64,000 nt of DNA from contig NZ_CP020038.1 of assembly GCF_002157225.2 (NCBI RefSeq), positions 6,592,991-6,656,990 of the forward strand, in the 5' to 3' direction. Source of the stretch: Agarilytica rhodophyticola. GTDB lineage: Bacteria; Pseudomonadota; Gammaproteobacteria; Pseudomonadales; Cellvibrionaceae. The stretch's first letter is position 1. Each line of letters opens with the position of its first letter. The position numbers and the translations under genes were made by a program. Positions 38,384 through 47,476 of this stretch are shown piece by piece. The notes below the pieces were generated by a model that was not told the DNA's origin, did not search any database, and worked only from the letters and a program-made list of their open reading frames with translations.

Positions 38384-39463
38384 TTATTTCTCCTCACCAA
38401 TCACACCACGTGCCAGTTGATCTCGCTCGATAGATTCAAATAATGCCTTAAAATTACCCTCGCCAAATCCCTCGTCTTTCTTACGCTGGATAAACTCAAA
38501 GAAAATAGGTCCAACGAGTGTTTGCGAGAATATTTGCAGCAATAAACGTGGGTCACCTTTTTCTGTAGAACCGTCGAGCAAGATACCACGCATTTTTAAT
38601 TCTTCTACTGGTTCACCGTGACCTGGCAAACGCTCATCCAACATTGCGTAATAAGTATCAGGTGGAGCAGTCATAAAAGGTACATCGAGGGCTTTGAGTT
38701 TATCGAGGCAAGAGATGAGGTCATCACATGAGAAGGCAATATGCTGGATACCTTCACCGTTATACTGCATTAAATACTCTTCTATCTGGCCAGTGCCACC
38801 TGCAGACTCTTCGTTTAGAGGAATACGAATCAAACCATCAGGTGCGGTCATTGCGCGAGAAACTAGTCCCGTATATTCGCCCTTGATATCAAAGTAACGA
38901 ATTTCACGGAAGTTAAATAATTTTTCGTAAAACCCCGCCCAGTAATCCATTCGGCCACGATAGACATTGTGTGTAAGATGGTCGATAACATTGAAGCCAC
39001 AACCAATAGGGTTACGATCAACACCTTCTATCCATTCAAAATCAATGTCGTAAATAGTATTCGTGCCCTTGTAGCGATCGATTAAGTAGAGTGGTGCACC
39101 ACCAATACCTTTAATAGCGGGCAAATTTAGCTCCATGGGCCCAGTAGGCATCTCTATAGGCTGAGCACCCAGTTCTAATGCACGCTTATATGCTTTTTGG
39201 GAATCGCGAACTCTGAATGCCATACCACTAGCACAAGGGCCATGCTCTTCCGCAAAGTAATACGCAGGCGTTTTGGGTTCATAGTTAGTGATGAAATTGA
39301 TATCACCCTGGCGCCATAGGCTCACATCTTTGGAACGGTGTGTCGCTACTTGGGTAAACCCTAAACTTGCAAAGACCCCTTCAAGCATGCCTTTCTTAGG
39401 CGCTGAGAATTCTACAAATTCAAAACCTTCTAATCCCATTGGGTTGTCATATAGATCTGCCAT
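38384..39463 (-). CDS. hppD: 4-hydroxyphenylpyruvate dioxygenase
   Basis: 359 residues, two VOC halves. The iron ligands are recognisable: His in 'VIDHLTHNV', His in 'IQHIAFSC' and Glu in 'FFEFIQRK'. The C-terminal '[16 protein letters not shown]' is diagnostic for the family. It converts 4-hydroxyphenylpyruvate to homogentisate with oxygen. It is the first gene of the leftward operon hppD-VOC-fahA-(maiA). A MarR regulator gene lies divergently 215 bases upstream and is the likely controller. Confidence 0.96.
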   Translation of the reverse strand: MADLYDNPMGLEGFEFVEFSAPKKGMLEGVFASLGFTQVATHRSKDVSLWRQGDINFITNYEPKTPAYYFAEEHGPCASGMAFRVRDSQKAYKRALELGAQPIEMPTGPMELNLPAIKGIGGAPLYLIDRYKGTNTIYDIDFEWIEGVDRNPIGCGFNVIDHLTHNVYRGRMDYWAGFYEKLFNFREIRYFDIKGEYTGLVSRAMTAPDGLIRIPLNEESAGGTGQIEEYLMQYNGEGIQHIAFSCDDLISCLDKLKALDVPFMTAPPDTYYAMLDERLPGHGEPVEELKMRGILLDGSTEKGDPRLLLQIFSQTLVGPIFFEFIQRKKDEGFGEGNFKALFESIERDQLARGVIGEEK

Positions 39464-39638
39464 GTTACACCTTCACTCGTTTGTATATGGAAATGTAAAA
39501 CTCACTGCAAATAAACCAAATTATCGACAGATAGCTACATTTTCATGCTAATTTTGATGACCTGATTGTCTTTATCGCCATTTTTTTTGAAAATAAAGGC
39601 AAAATTGCTTTCAATTTTTGCCCAATAATAGTTTCATG

Positions 39639-39652
39639 TGTAACCAATTACA
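39639..39652. promoter_or_regulatory. Possible MarR-type operator
   Basis: A small inverted repeat TGTAA-CCAA-TTACA lies 26 bases before the MarR start, in the shared hppD/marR upstream region. It has the size of a MarR half-site pair, but no further support is available. Confidence 0.3.
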
Positions 39653-39678
39653 AGAGCTTCTACTCGGAAATAGACATT

Positions 39679-40152
39679 ATGAGTCAAAACGACGGAACCA
39701 CCTTACATTTACATGAATTCCTGCCTTATCGCTTATTCGTTTTGGCAAGTCGAATAAGCCAGTCTTTGGCAAAACACTATGAAGAGCGATTCAATATTTC
39801 CAGGCCCGAATGGCGCGTTATTGCAGTTTTAGGAGAAACCCCTCATTTGTCTGCAGCCCAGGTGGCCGACCGAACTGCAATGGATAAAGTTGCGATATCA
39901 AGAGCTGTAAGTAAGTTGTTGGGAGCAGAGTTATTGCAGCGTAACTTTTCTGAACAAGATAAACGTCGATCAGAGTTAAGCTTGTCCTCCTCTGGTATCG
40001 CTGTTTATCAGAAAATAGCGCCTATTGCCCTGAAATATGAAAAAATGATTCTCGATCAACTAAGTGACGGCGAACAAGAACTATTGACTAAAGTACTGAC
40101 AAAATTAGACGCACTAGACTTAGACTTCGATAATGAATGTGAACAAAACTGA
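39679..40152 (+). CDS. MarR-family transcription regulator
   Basis: 157 residues with the winged helix fold of the MarR family: 'PEWRVIAVLGE', recognition helix 'MDKVAISRAVSKLLGAELL', and the wing 'NFSEQDKRRSELSLSSSG'. It is divergent from hppD, which makes regulation of tyrosine degradation likely (inference). Homologues next to hppD respond to aromatic acids such as homogentisate or 4-hydroxyphenylpyruvate in some species. Confidence 0.88.
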   Translation: MSQNDGTTLHLHEFLPYRLFVLASRISQSLAKHYEERFNISRPEWRVIAVLGETPHLSAAQVADRTAMDKVAISRAVSKLLGAELLQRNFSEQDKRRSELSLSSSGIAVYQKIAPIALKYEKMILDQLSDGEQELLTKVLTKLDALDLDFDNECEQN

Positions 40153-40302
40153 GGCTCGTTTACACGATAAAGATGAAAAATAGTTACTATTATCAACTTT
40201 TTATTGAATGTATTTCTTTTAATATCCAGGTTTTCAATAGAACTTAAATAAAGTAGCTTGTGCTTTTAATTAAAGATATATAATTGACACCAGAAAAAGA
40301 TC

Positions 40303-41133
40303 ATGACATTTAAAAGCCTCGCATCCATAGCTATTTTTTGCGCCATACTAGCTCATCATACAACAGCCAAAACAACAGCATCGCAGTGGAATATTGTTAA
40401 GTCTGATGAACTTCAATGGGGATATTTAAACCCTCTGCGCGGCGACAAAAGCCCAGGGGCAGCTAATATTTGGGGAGATCGAACGAGAGATTCAGCAACA
40501 GGCATGTTAGTTAGGTTTAAACCAGACTTTTCTTCTCCTCCTCATATACACAATATTTCATATAGAGGTGTCGTTATAGAAGGCATGATTCATAACGACG
40601 ATCCAAAGGCAAAAAAAATGTGGATGCCGGCGGGGTCTTTTTGGACTCAGCCAGCAGGGGAAAGTCACGTTACTGCCGCAAAAGCCGCAAAGAACCTCAT
40701 CTATTTAGAAATTGATAGCGGACCTTATTTAGTAAAGCCCTCTGCTGATGAGTTTAATAATGGCGAAGCACCAATTAACATACACAAATCTAATATTGTT
40801 TGGCAAAGCCAAAATGATCCTGTGTTTGTAAATAGCAGGGAGCCTGAGACAGCCAATTTGTGGGGAAGTACAAAACGTGGCGAATTAGGTGGTTCACTAG
40901 TGAAACTTCCTGCGGGCTTTAAAGGGAAAATGCTAGTAGATGCAAAGGAATTTCGAGTTGTCGTTGTTAAGGGGCAAATTCTTTACAATAATTCGGAAAT
41001 CCGTAAGCCTGAAACCCTATTGACTGGAAGTTACTTCGATTCAAGAGGTAACTTTAGCCACCAAATAACCTCCCCGGAAGAGACTATTTTTTACGTAAGA
41101 ACAAATGGCATATATAGAATAACTCAAGGCTAA
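40303..41133 (+). CDS. Secreted DUF4437 cupin-like protein
   Basis: 276 residues with a signal peptide (1-22). Two cupin-like halves: the first has 'GMLVRFKPDFSSPPHIHNISYRGVVIEG' containing His-x-His, and 'WTQPAGESHVTA'. The second repeats 'ANLWGSTKRGELGGSLVKLPAGF'. This matches the DUF4437 family, whose function is unknown. The repeated start of both halves ('ANIWGDRTRDSATG' and 'ANLWGSTKRGELGG') shows internal duplication. The second half seems to lack the metal-binding histidines. It is a single-gene unit. Confidence 0.83.
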   Translation: MTFKSLASIAIFCAILAHHTTAKTTASQWNIVKSDELQWGYLNPLRGDKSPGAANIWGDRTRDSATGMLVRFKPDFSSPPHIHNISYRGVVIEGMIHNDDPKAKKMWMPAGSFWTQPAGESHVTAAKAAKNLIYLEIDSGPYLVKPSADEFNNGEAPINIHKSNIVWQSQNDPVFVNSREPETANLWGSTKRGELGGSLVKLPAGFKGKMLVDAKEFRVVVVKGQILYNNSEIRKPETLLTGSYFDSRGNFSHQITSPEETIFYVRTNGIYRITQG

Positions 41134-41232
41134 GATGCTGGTACATTACAAACGCCATAGTGGCCGTTTTATGGCAAGATAGGTAAGTGTGGTTTATTCT
41201 TAGCAGTACACCTTTAACTATATTTTACCGTC

Positions 41233-41607
41233 ATGTCTAACAGTACCCTCCCTATATTGCTTGTCGAAGATAATGCCGATAATCGCCAACTTGTTACATG
41301 GATTTTAGAAGACGCTGACTTTCAAGTAGCCGAAGCAGAAAACGCCGAGCAAGGCTTGGCGATGTTAGAAGACAACCGCTATGCGCTTATTTTAATGGAC
41401 ATTACTTTGCCGGGAATAGACGGCAAAGAAGCGACACGTATTATTAGACAAAACCAAACGTATGGAGACACGCCAATTATCGCTCTAACTGCACATATAG
41501 TGGCTGAAGAAAAACAGAACATCATGGCAAGCGGTGTAGATGCTCTACTCAATAAACCTGTTGAAGAAGAAGATTTATTGGCTACTATGTCGACGCTGAT
41601 GAAATAA
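41233..41607 (+). CDS. Stand-alone response-regulator receiver
   Basis: 124 residues forming only a CheY-like receiver. Acidic pocket Glu12/Asp13, phosphorylated Asp56 in 'LMDITLPGIDG', Thr86 and Lys108 are all present. Without an output domain it probably works by protein-protein contact in a phosphorelay, for instance as partner of a hybrid kinase such as the one at 18172; this link is speculative. Its 3' end overlaps the end of the PPTase gene on the other strand by 23 bases. Confidence 0.92.
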   Translation: MSNSTLPILLVEDNADNRQLVTWILEDADFQVAEAENAEQGLAMLEDNRYALILMDITLPGIDGKEATRIIRQNQTYGDTPIIALTAHIVAEEKQNIMASGVDALLNKPVEEEDLLATMSTLMK

Positions 41608-42346
41608 TACTATTCACAGATGATGGTTCAGCGTGTGAATAATATATTTTTTCCTCACCGCTACGCCAGTGAATGACATTTATATTCGGAAATACTTTGG
41701 CACTTGCCAAACTTATGCACACTTGGTCAGAAAAGTGAAACACTGTGAAGCAGACATCTTCAAAAAGATAGCGTTTACCTAAAGAAAAATCAGAGTAAAA
41801 TTTGATCTTAACTCGGTTTTTTTCACTATACATGGTGCTGTTTTTCAACTTAATATAACTTTCAATACAGCTCCAATGTTCAGCAAAAAACTCGGCGCGT
41901 TGTTGATCACTGCTACATCGATCGATAAATTTTTTTGTATAACCACTTAAAAAAATTTCTGCTTTAGGCCAGTTCTTTTTACACATGGCAATATCTTTCA
42001 CATCGATACTAATCGGAATTTCACCGGATGTTCGGGCAAGAGCAATAACAATAGATGAATTGTTATGGGAGATATCAAAAGAATAATGTGGCGTATTCTT
42101 TAAGGAGAGTTTGTTGTTCTTAGAAGAAGAAAATTTAATATCTCCAGGCCAACATCCAACTTTTCTTGCTAAGACTGTTTTTAATATGCGTCTAGTTTGC
42201 AAGTAAACCGCTTGTGGGCGTTCACTTTTATAGGAAAAATAATGATCGCTTTCTTGTTCATCCAAAAAAGGCAAAGCATCATCTAGATCAATGTCGAAAC
42301 CATCGGAATCAATGGGCAAATAATACAGCTCTACGACTGACGACAC
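41585..42346 (-). CDS. Sfp-type 4'-phosphopantetheinyl transferase
   Basis: 253 residues. The Sfp pattern is present: 'YSFDISHNNSSIVIALA' (88-104), the magnesium region 'ISIDVKDI' (112-119, Asp115), and 'FFAEHWSCIESYIKLK' (153-168) with Trp158, Glu162 and Lys166 of the WxxxExxxK motif. The residue that is Glu109 in Sfp is a lysine here (Lys117). That place is not acidic in all homologues either, so activity is still likely. It would attach the phosphopantetheine arm to the ACP serine of the PKS at 28362, six kilobases away. No other carrier-protein genes are in the window. Confidence 0.88.
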   Translation of the reverse strand: MSSVVELYYLPIDSDGFDIDLDDALPFLDEQESDHYFSYKSERPQAVYLQTRRILKTVLARKVGCWPGDIKFSSSKNNKLSLKNTPHYSFDISHNNSSIVIALARTSGEIPISIDVKDIAMCKKNWPKAEIFLSGYTKKFIDRCSSDQQRAEFFAEHWSCIESYIKLKNSTMYSEKNRVKIKFYSDFSLGKRYLFEDVCFTVFHFSDQVCISLASAKVFPNINVIHWRSGEEKIYYSHAEPSSVNSIISSAST

Positions 42347-42556
42347 AATTCCCCCAGTAAATTACTATCGTTTAAAATAATGGGCATATCTATTGTTAGA
42401 GATAGCCTGATGGGCATTTCCGACGGCATCTATAATATTATACTCGGATAAGCTTGTTTTTTTACAAGCAAGGTACTTACAAATGATAAAAATCTCTAAA
42501 CAAACTATAAATAACTTTTAGTATTGTATTTAGGCGTAGCAACTGACGATAAAGAA

Positions 42557-44311
42557 TTAATTTTCAGTTTTTTCTTCAGCATCTCCGGCAATAACACACT
42601 GATTACGGCCCTGATTTTTAGCGCGATAAAGTGCTTTATCTGCACGCTCAAAGACGGACTCGACAGAGTCATCTTCATTAAAGCTCGCTAATCCAAATGA
42701 TATCGTAATTTTGACAGGATTACCTTTAAATTTAAAAGGTGTTTTACCAATAACGGCTCGAATCTTATCAAGTACGCTTACCGCTTGTTCTGGTTCAGTT
42801 TCTGGCATTAAGGTAACAAATTCTTCGCCACCATAACGAGCAACAAAGTCTACTTTTCTCAGCCTTGTGGAAATTAATTGTGCAATAAGTTTTAAGACTT
42901 TGTCACCTGCTTGATGCCCATAGGTATCATTTATTTTTTTAAAATGATCAATATCGCAAACCGCTAATGTTAACGACCTTTTATAACGATTAAAACGCTG
43001 TAGTTCTTGAAAGGAACGCTCATTATAAGCTTCCCTATTCGGTAAACCAGTGAGTGCATCATGAGTTGCACGATGGCGTTCCTCTTCTAAAAGTGCTTTT
43101 GTTTTCTTAGATTCACTTTCGATACTTTGCACTTGATTAATTAACGACTTGAGTTGATCCGTAATCGAATCAGAATTTTTTTTATTTGCATCGTAATCTC
43201 CCAAAGCATCTTGGATAACGCCTAAATGATCACTAACAGCCAATTTTAACTCATCTACATTGTTAGAATTTTCCATATTTGTGCGCATCTTTTTTACCTG
43301 TCCTGAGACAGTGGAGGAGAACTTATCCGATGCTTGCCGTTGGCGCTCATCCTGATCAGAAACCAAGCCGAGAGACTCGCTGATTGTACGTAACTCTTCG
43401 TTTACGCGTTTTAAATAATTACTGAATTCTTGGTCATTTTGCAAATAACGCAGTAACAAAATATCTCGTATATCTTCTAGAGTTATCGCCAGAACATACC
43501 AATCCATGCCACGTTGTATACGTAGACGAACAATATCAATTTTGTGTCTTACCACATCATTTGGTTCAATACGAGATACAAGGTTCTCTAGTGTCCTAGC
43601 AATACGCTGGGCAACTTTTTGGTAACTATCTTCATCACCCGCATCAAACGCACCCACATCTTCATAAGCTTTAATTAATTCACCTTCCTTTGGTGCCAGG
43701 TCAACCTCCATATCCTCCAGCACTTCTTCAAACGAATTCGCACCTTGTTCAACAACATCGCTGGCGGTACTAGCTTCACCATCATCAACAGTTTTAAGAG
43801 TATTACCACCTTTTAGACGTTGCCAAAAGCTCATCGAAGGGTTGCTTGCAGCTTCTATCGCAATACTCTGCATTTTGCTTAGTTCTTCAAGTACATCGGG
43901 ATAATTGCGATAGGCGGTCAGGCGCTTTTTTAAACCAGCACTATAAGACTGTAGACTGTCTTTAACTTCCGAAGGGAGCTTCAACTCTAACAATTGGTCT
44001 GTGATGCTACTTATTTGCTTTGCTGATTTTATATTACTTGCTTGGCGGGAATGTTCGTAGTCAGCGGCGGCAGCTTGCACGCGCTCCATCTGTTCAAGCA
44101 CTTGGCTACCTGTTGCCCCCCGCATTTTTTCCTTCAGCAGAATAAGGGACGCGTCTAAATGTTTGTCTAAGCCTTTAGCTGCGGCACTTACGTGATTTAA
44201 GGTTTTACGCAAGGCGTCAAGCTGAAACTTGAATTGCTTCTCCATACGCTCTTGTTCAGCGATCGCTTGGCGATACTTTTCCCGATAACCTCCCCCAGCA
44301 CTTTCAACCAT
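42557..44311 (-). CDS. dgcP: Diguanylate cyclase with long helical N-terminus (DgcP-like)
   Basis: 584 residues from ATG 44311 (GGAG five bases before it); the TTG 44332 start would add seven. Residues 1-410 are predominantly helical with coiled-coil character and no membrane segment. Then a GGDEF domain with active site 'GGEEF' (501-505 in the longer numbering) and an RxxD inhibitory site ('RKVD') five residues before it. Makes cyclic di-GMP in the cytoplasm and is subject to product inhibition. Position next to dsbA, cytochrome c4, engB and polA equals the place of P. aeruginosa dgcP, the basis for the symbol. In Pseudomonas that enzyme is polar and promotes biofilm; transfer of this role is inference. 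Confidence 0.87.
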   Translation of the reverse strand: MVESAGGGYREKYRQAIAEQERMEKQFKFQLDALRKTLNHVSAAAKGLDKHLDASLILLKEKMRGATGSQVLEQMERVQAAAADYEHSRQASNIKSAKQISSITDQLLELKLPSEVKDSLQSYSAGLKKRLTAYRNYPDVLEELSKMQSIAIEAASNPSMSFWQRLKGGNTLKTVDDGEASTASDVVEQGANSFEEVLEDMEVDLAPKEGELIKAYEDVGAFDAGDEDSYQKVAQRIARTLENLVSRIEPNDVVRHKIDIVRLRIQRGMDWYVLAITLEDIRDILLLRYLQNDQEFSNYLKRVNEELRTISESLGLVSDQDERQRQASDKFSSTVSGQVKKMRTNMENSNNVDELKLAVSDHLGVIQDALGDYDANKKNSDSITDQLKSLINQVQSIESESKKTKALLEEERHRATHDALTGLPNREAYNERSFQELQRFNRYKRSLTLAVCDIDHFKKINDTYGHQAGDKVLKLIAQLISTRLRKVDFVARYGGEEFVTLMPETEPEQAVSVLDKIRAVIGKTPFKFKGNPVKITISFGLASFNEDDSVESVFERADKALYRAKNQGRNQCVIAGDAEEKTEN

Positions 44312-44423
44312 ATAAACTCCCACACCTTGCAAAGATCTATTGCCTATACACTCACCAAAGTATAGTCGCTAACATCTTCATTTGTGGTGGCAGATAATGC
44401 CGCCATCAGCAATGAGCAGACAC

Positions 44424-44446
44424 AAAAAAAGCGGCAAATGCCGCTT
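44424..44446 (-). terminator. Terminator of dsbA
   Basis: Read leftwards, a stem of 7 GC-rich pairs (AGCGGCA with TGCCGCT) with two-base loop is followed by seven T. It lies 26 bases after the dsbA stop. Confidence 0.87.
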
Positions 44447-44471
44447 TCTATGTTTATATGGGAAATAGCGC

Positions 44472-45119
44472 TTAGGATTTTCCAGAAGCTTTTTCAGCGC
44501 GGATTTTTTCAACTAAGAAGTCGACAACTTCTAGCATACCTTCATGTCCCATTTCACGGGTGGCAGCTACAGAGTAGCGACCATCGACGATCATTTGTGG
44601 GGTGCCAGTAATTTTCATGCTATGCGTACGCGCTTGAGCTTGCTTGACTTGAGTATTGACACTAAAGGAGTTGTAGGTTTTTTTGAAATCTTCCTTTGAA
44701 ACGCCTACATCTTCAAAAATCTTAGCAATTTCATCTTCAGTACCTAGTCTCTTACGCTCCTTATGAAGGGCCGTAAAAACGCGAGCATTCACTTCCTTAT
44801 ATTTATTAAGTGCCTTACCGGTGTACATAATACGAGCAAGCGGCTGCATGGAATTGCGCCAAATAACAGGTAACTTAACAAGTTCTACGTCGTCGGCTAA
44901 TTTCTTTTCCCAGCTTAAAATAAGTGGTTCGAAGTTGTAACAGTGACCGCAGCTATAGGCAAACGCCTCTGTAACTTCGATTTTGCCTGGAGTAATAGTC
45001 TTTACAGGCTTATCTAGGAGTTCGTAATGAACTCCCTGTGTATATCTCTCTACACTAGGTCCTTGAGCCCATACGGCAAAAGAAAAAACACACCCGAGTA
45101 GCATTGTCAAAATACGCAT
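44472..45119 (-). CDS. dsbA: Thiol:disulfide interchange protein DsbA
   Basis: 215 residues with a signal peptide (about 1-18). The thioredoxin fold has the active site C57-G-H-C60 and the cis-proline in 'TGTPQMIVDGRYSV'. It oxidises cysteine pairs of exported proteins in the periplasm. Several exported proteins in this window are cysteine-rich and would be clients. A single-gene unit with its own terminator on the left. Confidence 0.96.
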   Translation of the reverse strand: MRILTMLLGCVFSFAVWAQGPSVERYTQGVHYELLDKPVKTITPGKIEVTEAFAYSCGHCYNFEPLILSWEKKLADDVELVKLPVIWRNSMQPLARIMYTGKALNKYKEVNARVFTALHKERKRLGTEDEIAKIFEDVGVSKEDFKKTYNSFSVNTQVKQAQARTHSMKITGTPQMIVDGRYSVAATREMGHEGMLEVVDFLVEKIRAEKASGKS

Positions 45120-45476
45120 TGAAGGCTCCCACTAATATTATTTATAAGTGCTTGGTTAGAAGGCTCAGAATAAAAAGAGTTTCATGAATCCCGGCTTAAT
45201 GAAAAGGTTTTGTTGCAGATTATTGAACTTATAGCAAATCTACTTATGTTTGAGGCAAGTATACATAAATTCTTTTTGCAGTTACATAGAACGGATAGAT
45301 TGCCAACTTACAATTGAAGGGTGTGTAAACGATCGACGAGGCGCGCAAAACATCTTAAGAAAAATTCTTAAATAGTGCCTATCCATAAACAGGCACTATT
45401 TGCATTGAAAGAAGAGTGTTGTAAACAAGGCCCACAATACAATTCACACTTATGAGCGGAAACTAATCATTCTCGA
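45120..45476. other. Intergenic region upstream of dsbA
   Basis: About 360 bases with the dsbA promoter region and, near the right end, the probable terminator of the lipase gene (45370-45401). No further gene seen. Confidence 0.55.
45370..45401 (-). terminator. Probable terminator of the lipase-like gene
   Basis: A perfect 11-bp stem (45370-45380 with 45391-45401) followed leftwards by a T-rich stretch, about 75 bases after the lipase stop. Confidence 0.6.
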
Positions 45477-46172
45477 TCATTGAATTAGTTGTACTTGCCT
45501 TGATGAGGTATATCTTTGCAAACCAAAGTGTCCGTAACTGTAGGTGTAACTTCTATTTTCGTTTTTGATTCGGCTGGAATGCACGCCATAGACTAAGCAG
45601 ACACCGGTACCACACACAATTTGATCAATCCAACTTTTAATGGAAAAAACTCGATCGGCGATTTTCTTATCGTATAGATCATCTAAAAACGGGCTGGATA
45701 CAGATAAACCATCGGCGCCACAGGTAGCATTGGAAACATTAAAAGGATAAACACCACAACTGAGCAACCCCCGATATGCACCAGCGATACCGACAAAAGT
45801 ATCAACCTTGTTGGCGGCATTTAGCTTAATTATCTGCTGAGCCGAAAGCGTAACCCCCATGGAGTGGGCAATAATATCGATCTCGCCAGTACATGACTGA
45901 GCGAGCGCACTACTGATGGCATTGCGCACAGGCGTTTCTTCCGATCCGTTATGATCATTACAGGATGGGCAGGATTTAGATCCCCAGTCAGGCAGAAATA
46001 TTTGATTTTGAGAGTAGCCTTCATTCAGGAGACGCTCCACCGTATTTTCCCAGTCGTCTGGGTTTCCAGTATTACCGTGGACAAGCACAACGTTATCGAT
46101 ACAAGCTGCGCGCAGAGCGACAGAACAGGTAAAAGCCAAGAATACTAGAAGGGATTGAATACAACATTTCAT
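45477..46172 (-). CDS. Exported alpha/beta hydrolase, lipase class 2 type
   Basis: 231 residues with a signal peptide (1-22). The small lipase fold of the Bacillus LipA/EstA type is visible: oxyanion region 'VLVHGNTGNPDDWE' (29-42), nucleophile Ser104 in 'AHSMG', an Asp in 'SWIDQIV' and a His in 'YGHFGLQ'. Six or more cysteines in the mature part suggest disulfide bonds. Secreted esterase or lipase of unknown substrate. It is inserted between dsbA and cytochrome c4, where Pseudomonas has no such gene. Confidence 0.85.
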   Translation of the reverse strand: MKCCIQSLLVFLAFTCSVALRAACIDNVVLVHGNTGNPDDWENTVERLLNEGYSQNQIFLPDWGSKSCPSCNDHNGSEETPVRNAISSALAQSCTGEIDIIAHSMGVTLSAQQIIKLNAANKVDTFVGIAGAYRGLLSCGVYPFNVSNATCGADGLSVSSPFLDDLYDKKIADRVFSIKSWIDQIVCGTGVCLVYGVHSSRIKNENRSYTYSYGHFGLQRYTSSRQVQLIQ

Positions 46173-46331
46173 AGCAAACCTCCGACATAGATATAGGTCG
46201 AAAGACTATAAATGCACCATTATCGAGCTACAACTAGACCAAAGGAGGATAATATTATTCTCTATATCCGATGAAAGCTGTTATTAGAATTAGAAATGAG
46301 AAAAAAGGCGAAAAAAGTAAAGGAAACAAAC

Positions 46332-46363
46332 AACACAGATAAACAATACTGTTTATCTGTGTT
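46332..46363 (-). terminator. Terminator of the cytochrome c4 gene
   Basis: A perfect 13-bp stem (46332-46344 with 46351-46363) with a six-base loop. Leftwards it is followed by a T-rich stretch. It stands about 65 bases after the cytochrome c4 stop. Confidence 0.65.
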
Positions 46364-46402
46364 GCCTCGCTCATCGAGAAGATACTCGCCAGCAAGTTTG
46401 AC

Positions 46403-46424
46403 TAAATAAGTGCAGACAGGCCCT
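46403..46424. repeat. Isolated copy of the 55-kb element's terminal repeat
   Basis: 20 of 22 bases match the right terminal repeat of the element at 55342-55605 (positions 55584-55605), in the same orientation. It lies six bases after the cytochrome c4 stop codon. No second end or internal part is recognisable within a few hundred bases, so it is a solo end or the footprint of an older copy. Confidence 0.7.
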
Positions 46425-46429
46425 AAGGC

Positions 46430-47107
46430 TTAGTTGAGTCCAGAAATAAAGTTAGCTACAGCTTTAATTTCTGCATCGCTCATTTTAGCAGCAACCTCAC
46501 GCATTACTTGGGTTTCACCATCATTGGTGCGATCACCCGCGCGAAATGCCTTTAACTGTTTTTCAATGTAGTCTGCATGTTGGCCACTAAGTCTAGGGAA
46601 AACGGCTGGAGCATTTCCCATACCTGTTGGAGAGTGACAGCCTGTACATGCTGGAACACCGGTCTCTAGATTTCCTGCACGATATACTCTCGCACCGAGT
46701 TTTAAACCATCAACCTTGGCACCAGAATTTACTTGCACTTGCACATCTTGAGCGCCTGAAAGCTGCATACTTTGCGCTGCATAGTAGGCCGCGATATCTT
46801 CAAGATCCTTATCCGTCTTATTGTCTAGCAAGCCGGCCATTTCATTAACTTGGCGCTTAGGCTTCTTAGGATCACCGTTTGCAGAAGCGTTCTTGATGTC
46901 AAGCAATTGCTTGAGTAAGTACTTATCTCCCAACCCTGCTATCTTGGGAAATGCTGGCGTACTACTGTTTCCGCCTTGTCCGTGACATGCAACGCACTCA
47001 GCGTTAGCAATTTTTTCACCGTTATCTACATCGCCAGCGGCAAATACACCAAATGAAGTGCTGAGTAACCCCATGGCTAAGAAAGATTTACAAACTAGGT
47101 TCTTCAT
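46430..47107 (-). CDS. Di-haem cytochrome c4
   Basis: 225 residues with a signal peptide (1-23). Two similar halves each bind one haem c: C38-V-A-C41-H42 and C154-T-G-C157-H158. Methionines in 'VNEMAGLL' and 'QVMREVAAKM' are likely axial ligands. Cytochrome c4 passes electrons to terminal oxidases in the periplasm. The position next to engB/polA and dsbA is conserved in Pseudomonas. Divergent from engB across 369 bases. Confidence 0.94.
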   Translation of the reverse strand: MKNLVCKSFLAMGLLSTSFGVFAAGDVDNGEKIANAECVACHGQGGNSSTPAFPKIAGLGDKYLLKQLLDIKNASANGDPKKPKRQVNEMAGLLDNKTDKDLEDIAAYYAAQSMQLSGAQDVQVQVNSGAKVDGLKLGARVYRAGNLETGVPACTGCHSPTGMGNAPAVFPRLSGQHADYIEKQLKAFRAGDRTNDGETQVMREVAAKMSDAEIKAVANFISGLN

Positions 47108-47476
47108 TAAATTTTCCGTACTGTTTTCTACTGGATATCGGTCATCACTAAGGATTACCGGCTAGCAGCTTACTTTTGTTAATTCGCTTTGGCTTACGAT
47201 TTTATTATATTCGAGGATATGCCACCCCCCAAAATAGCCGGCATTATAACCACAAGCTGAGGCACTGTCTCATATTAAATGTAGACGGTTATAGTGTTTT
47301 CGCTTAAGCCTATTGTGCCATGTTCAAAAAACACTCAAAACAGTTAAGAGTAAACCTAAAACGAGCACAAAGCTCTGAATTTGCTCACCCTCAAATCTGT
47401 TGTATACGAGGCAAGTAACATTTAGTATCGCCGCATTACTACCTATATCAGCTATCTATACCAGCGACAGGCCAAC
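47108..47476. other. Divergent promoter region of cytochrome c4 and engB
   Basis: About 370 bases holding both promoters. I see no gene, hairpin with T-run or repeat. Confidence 0.5.
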
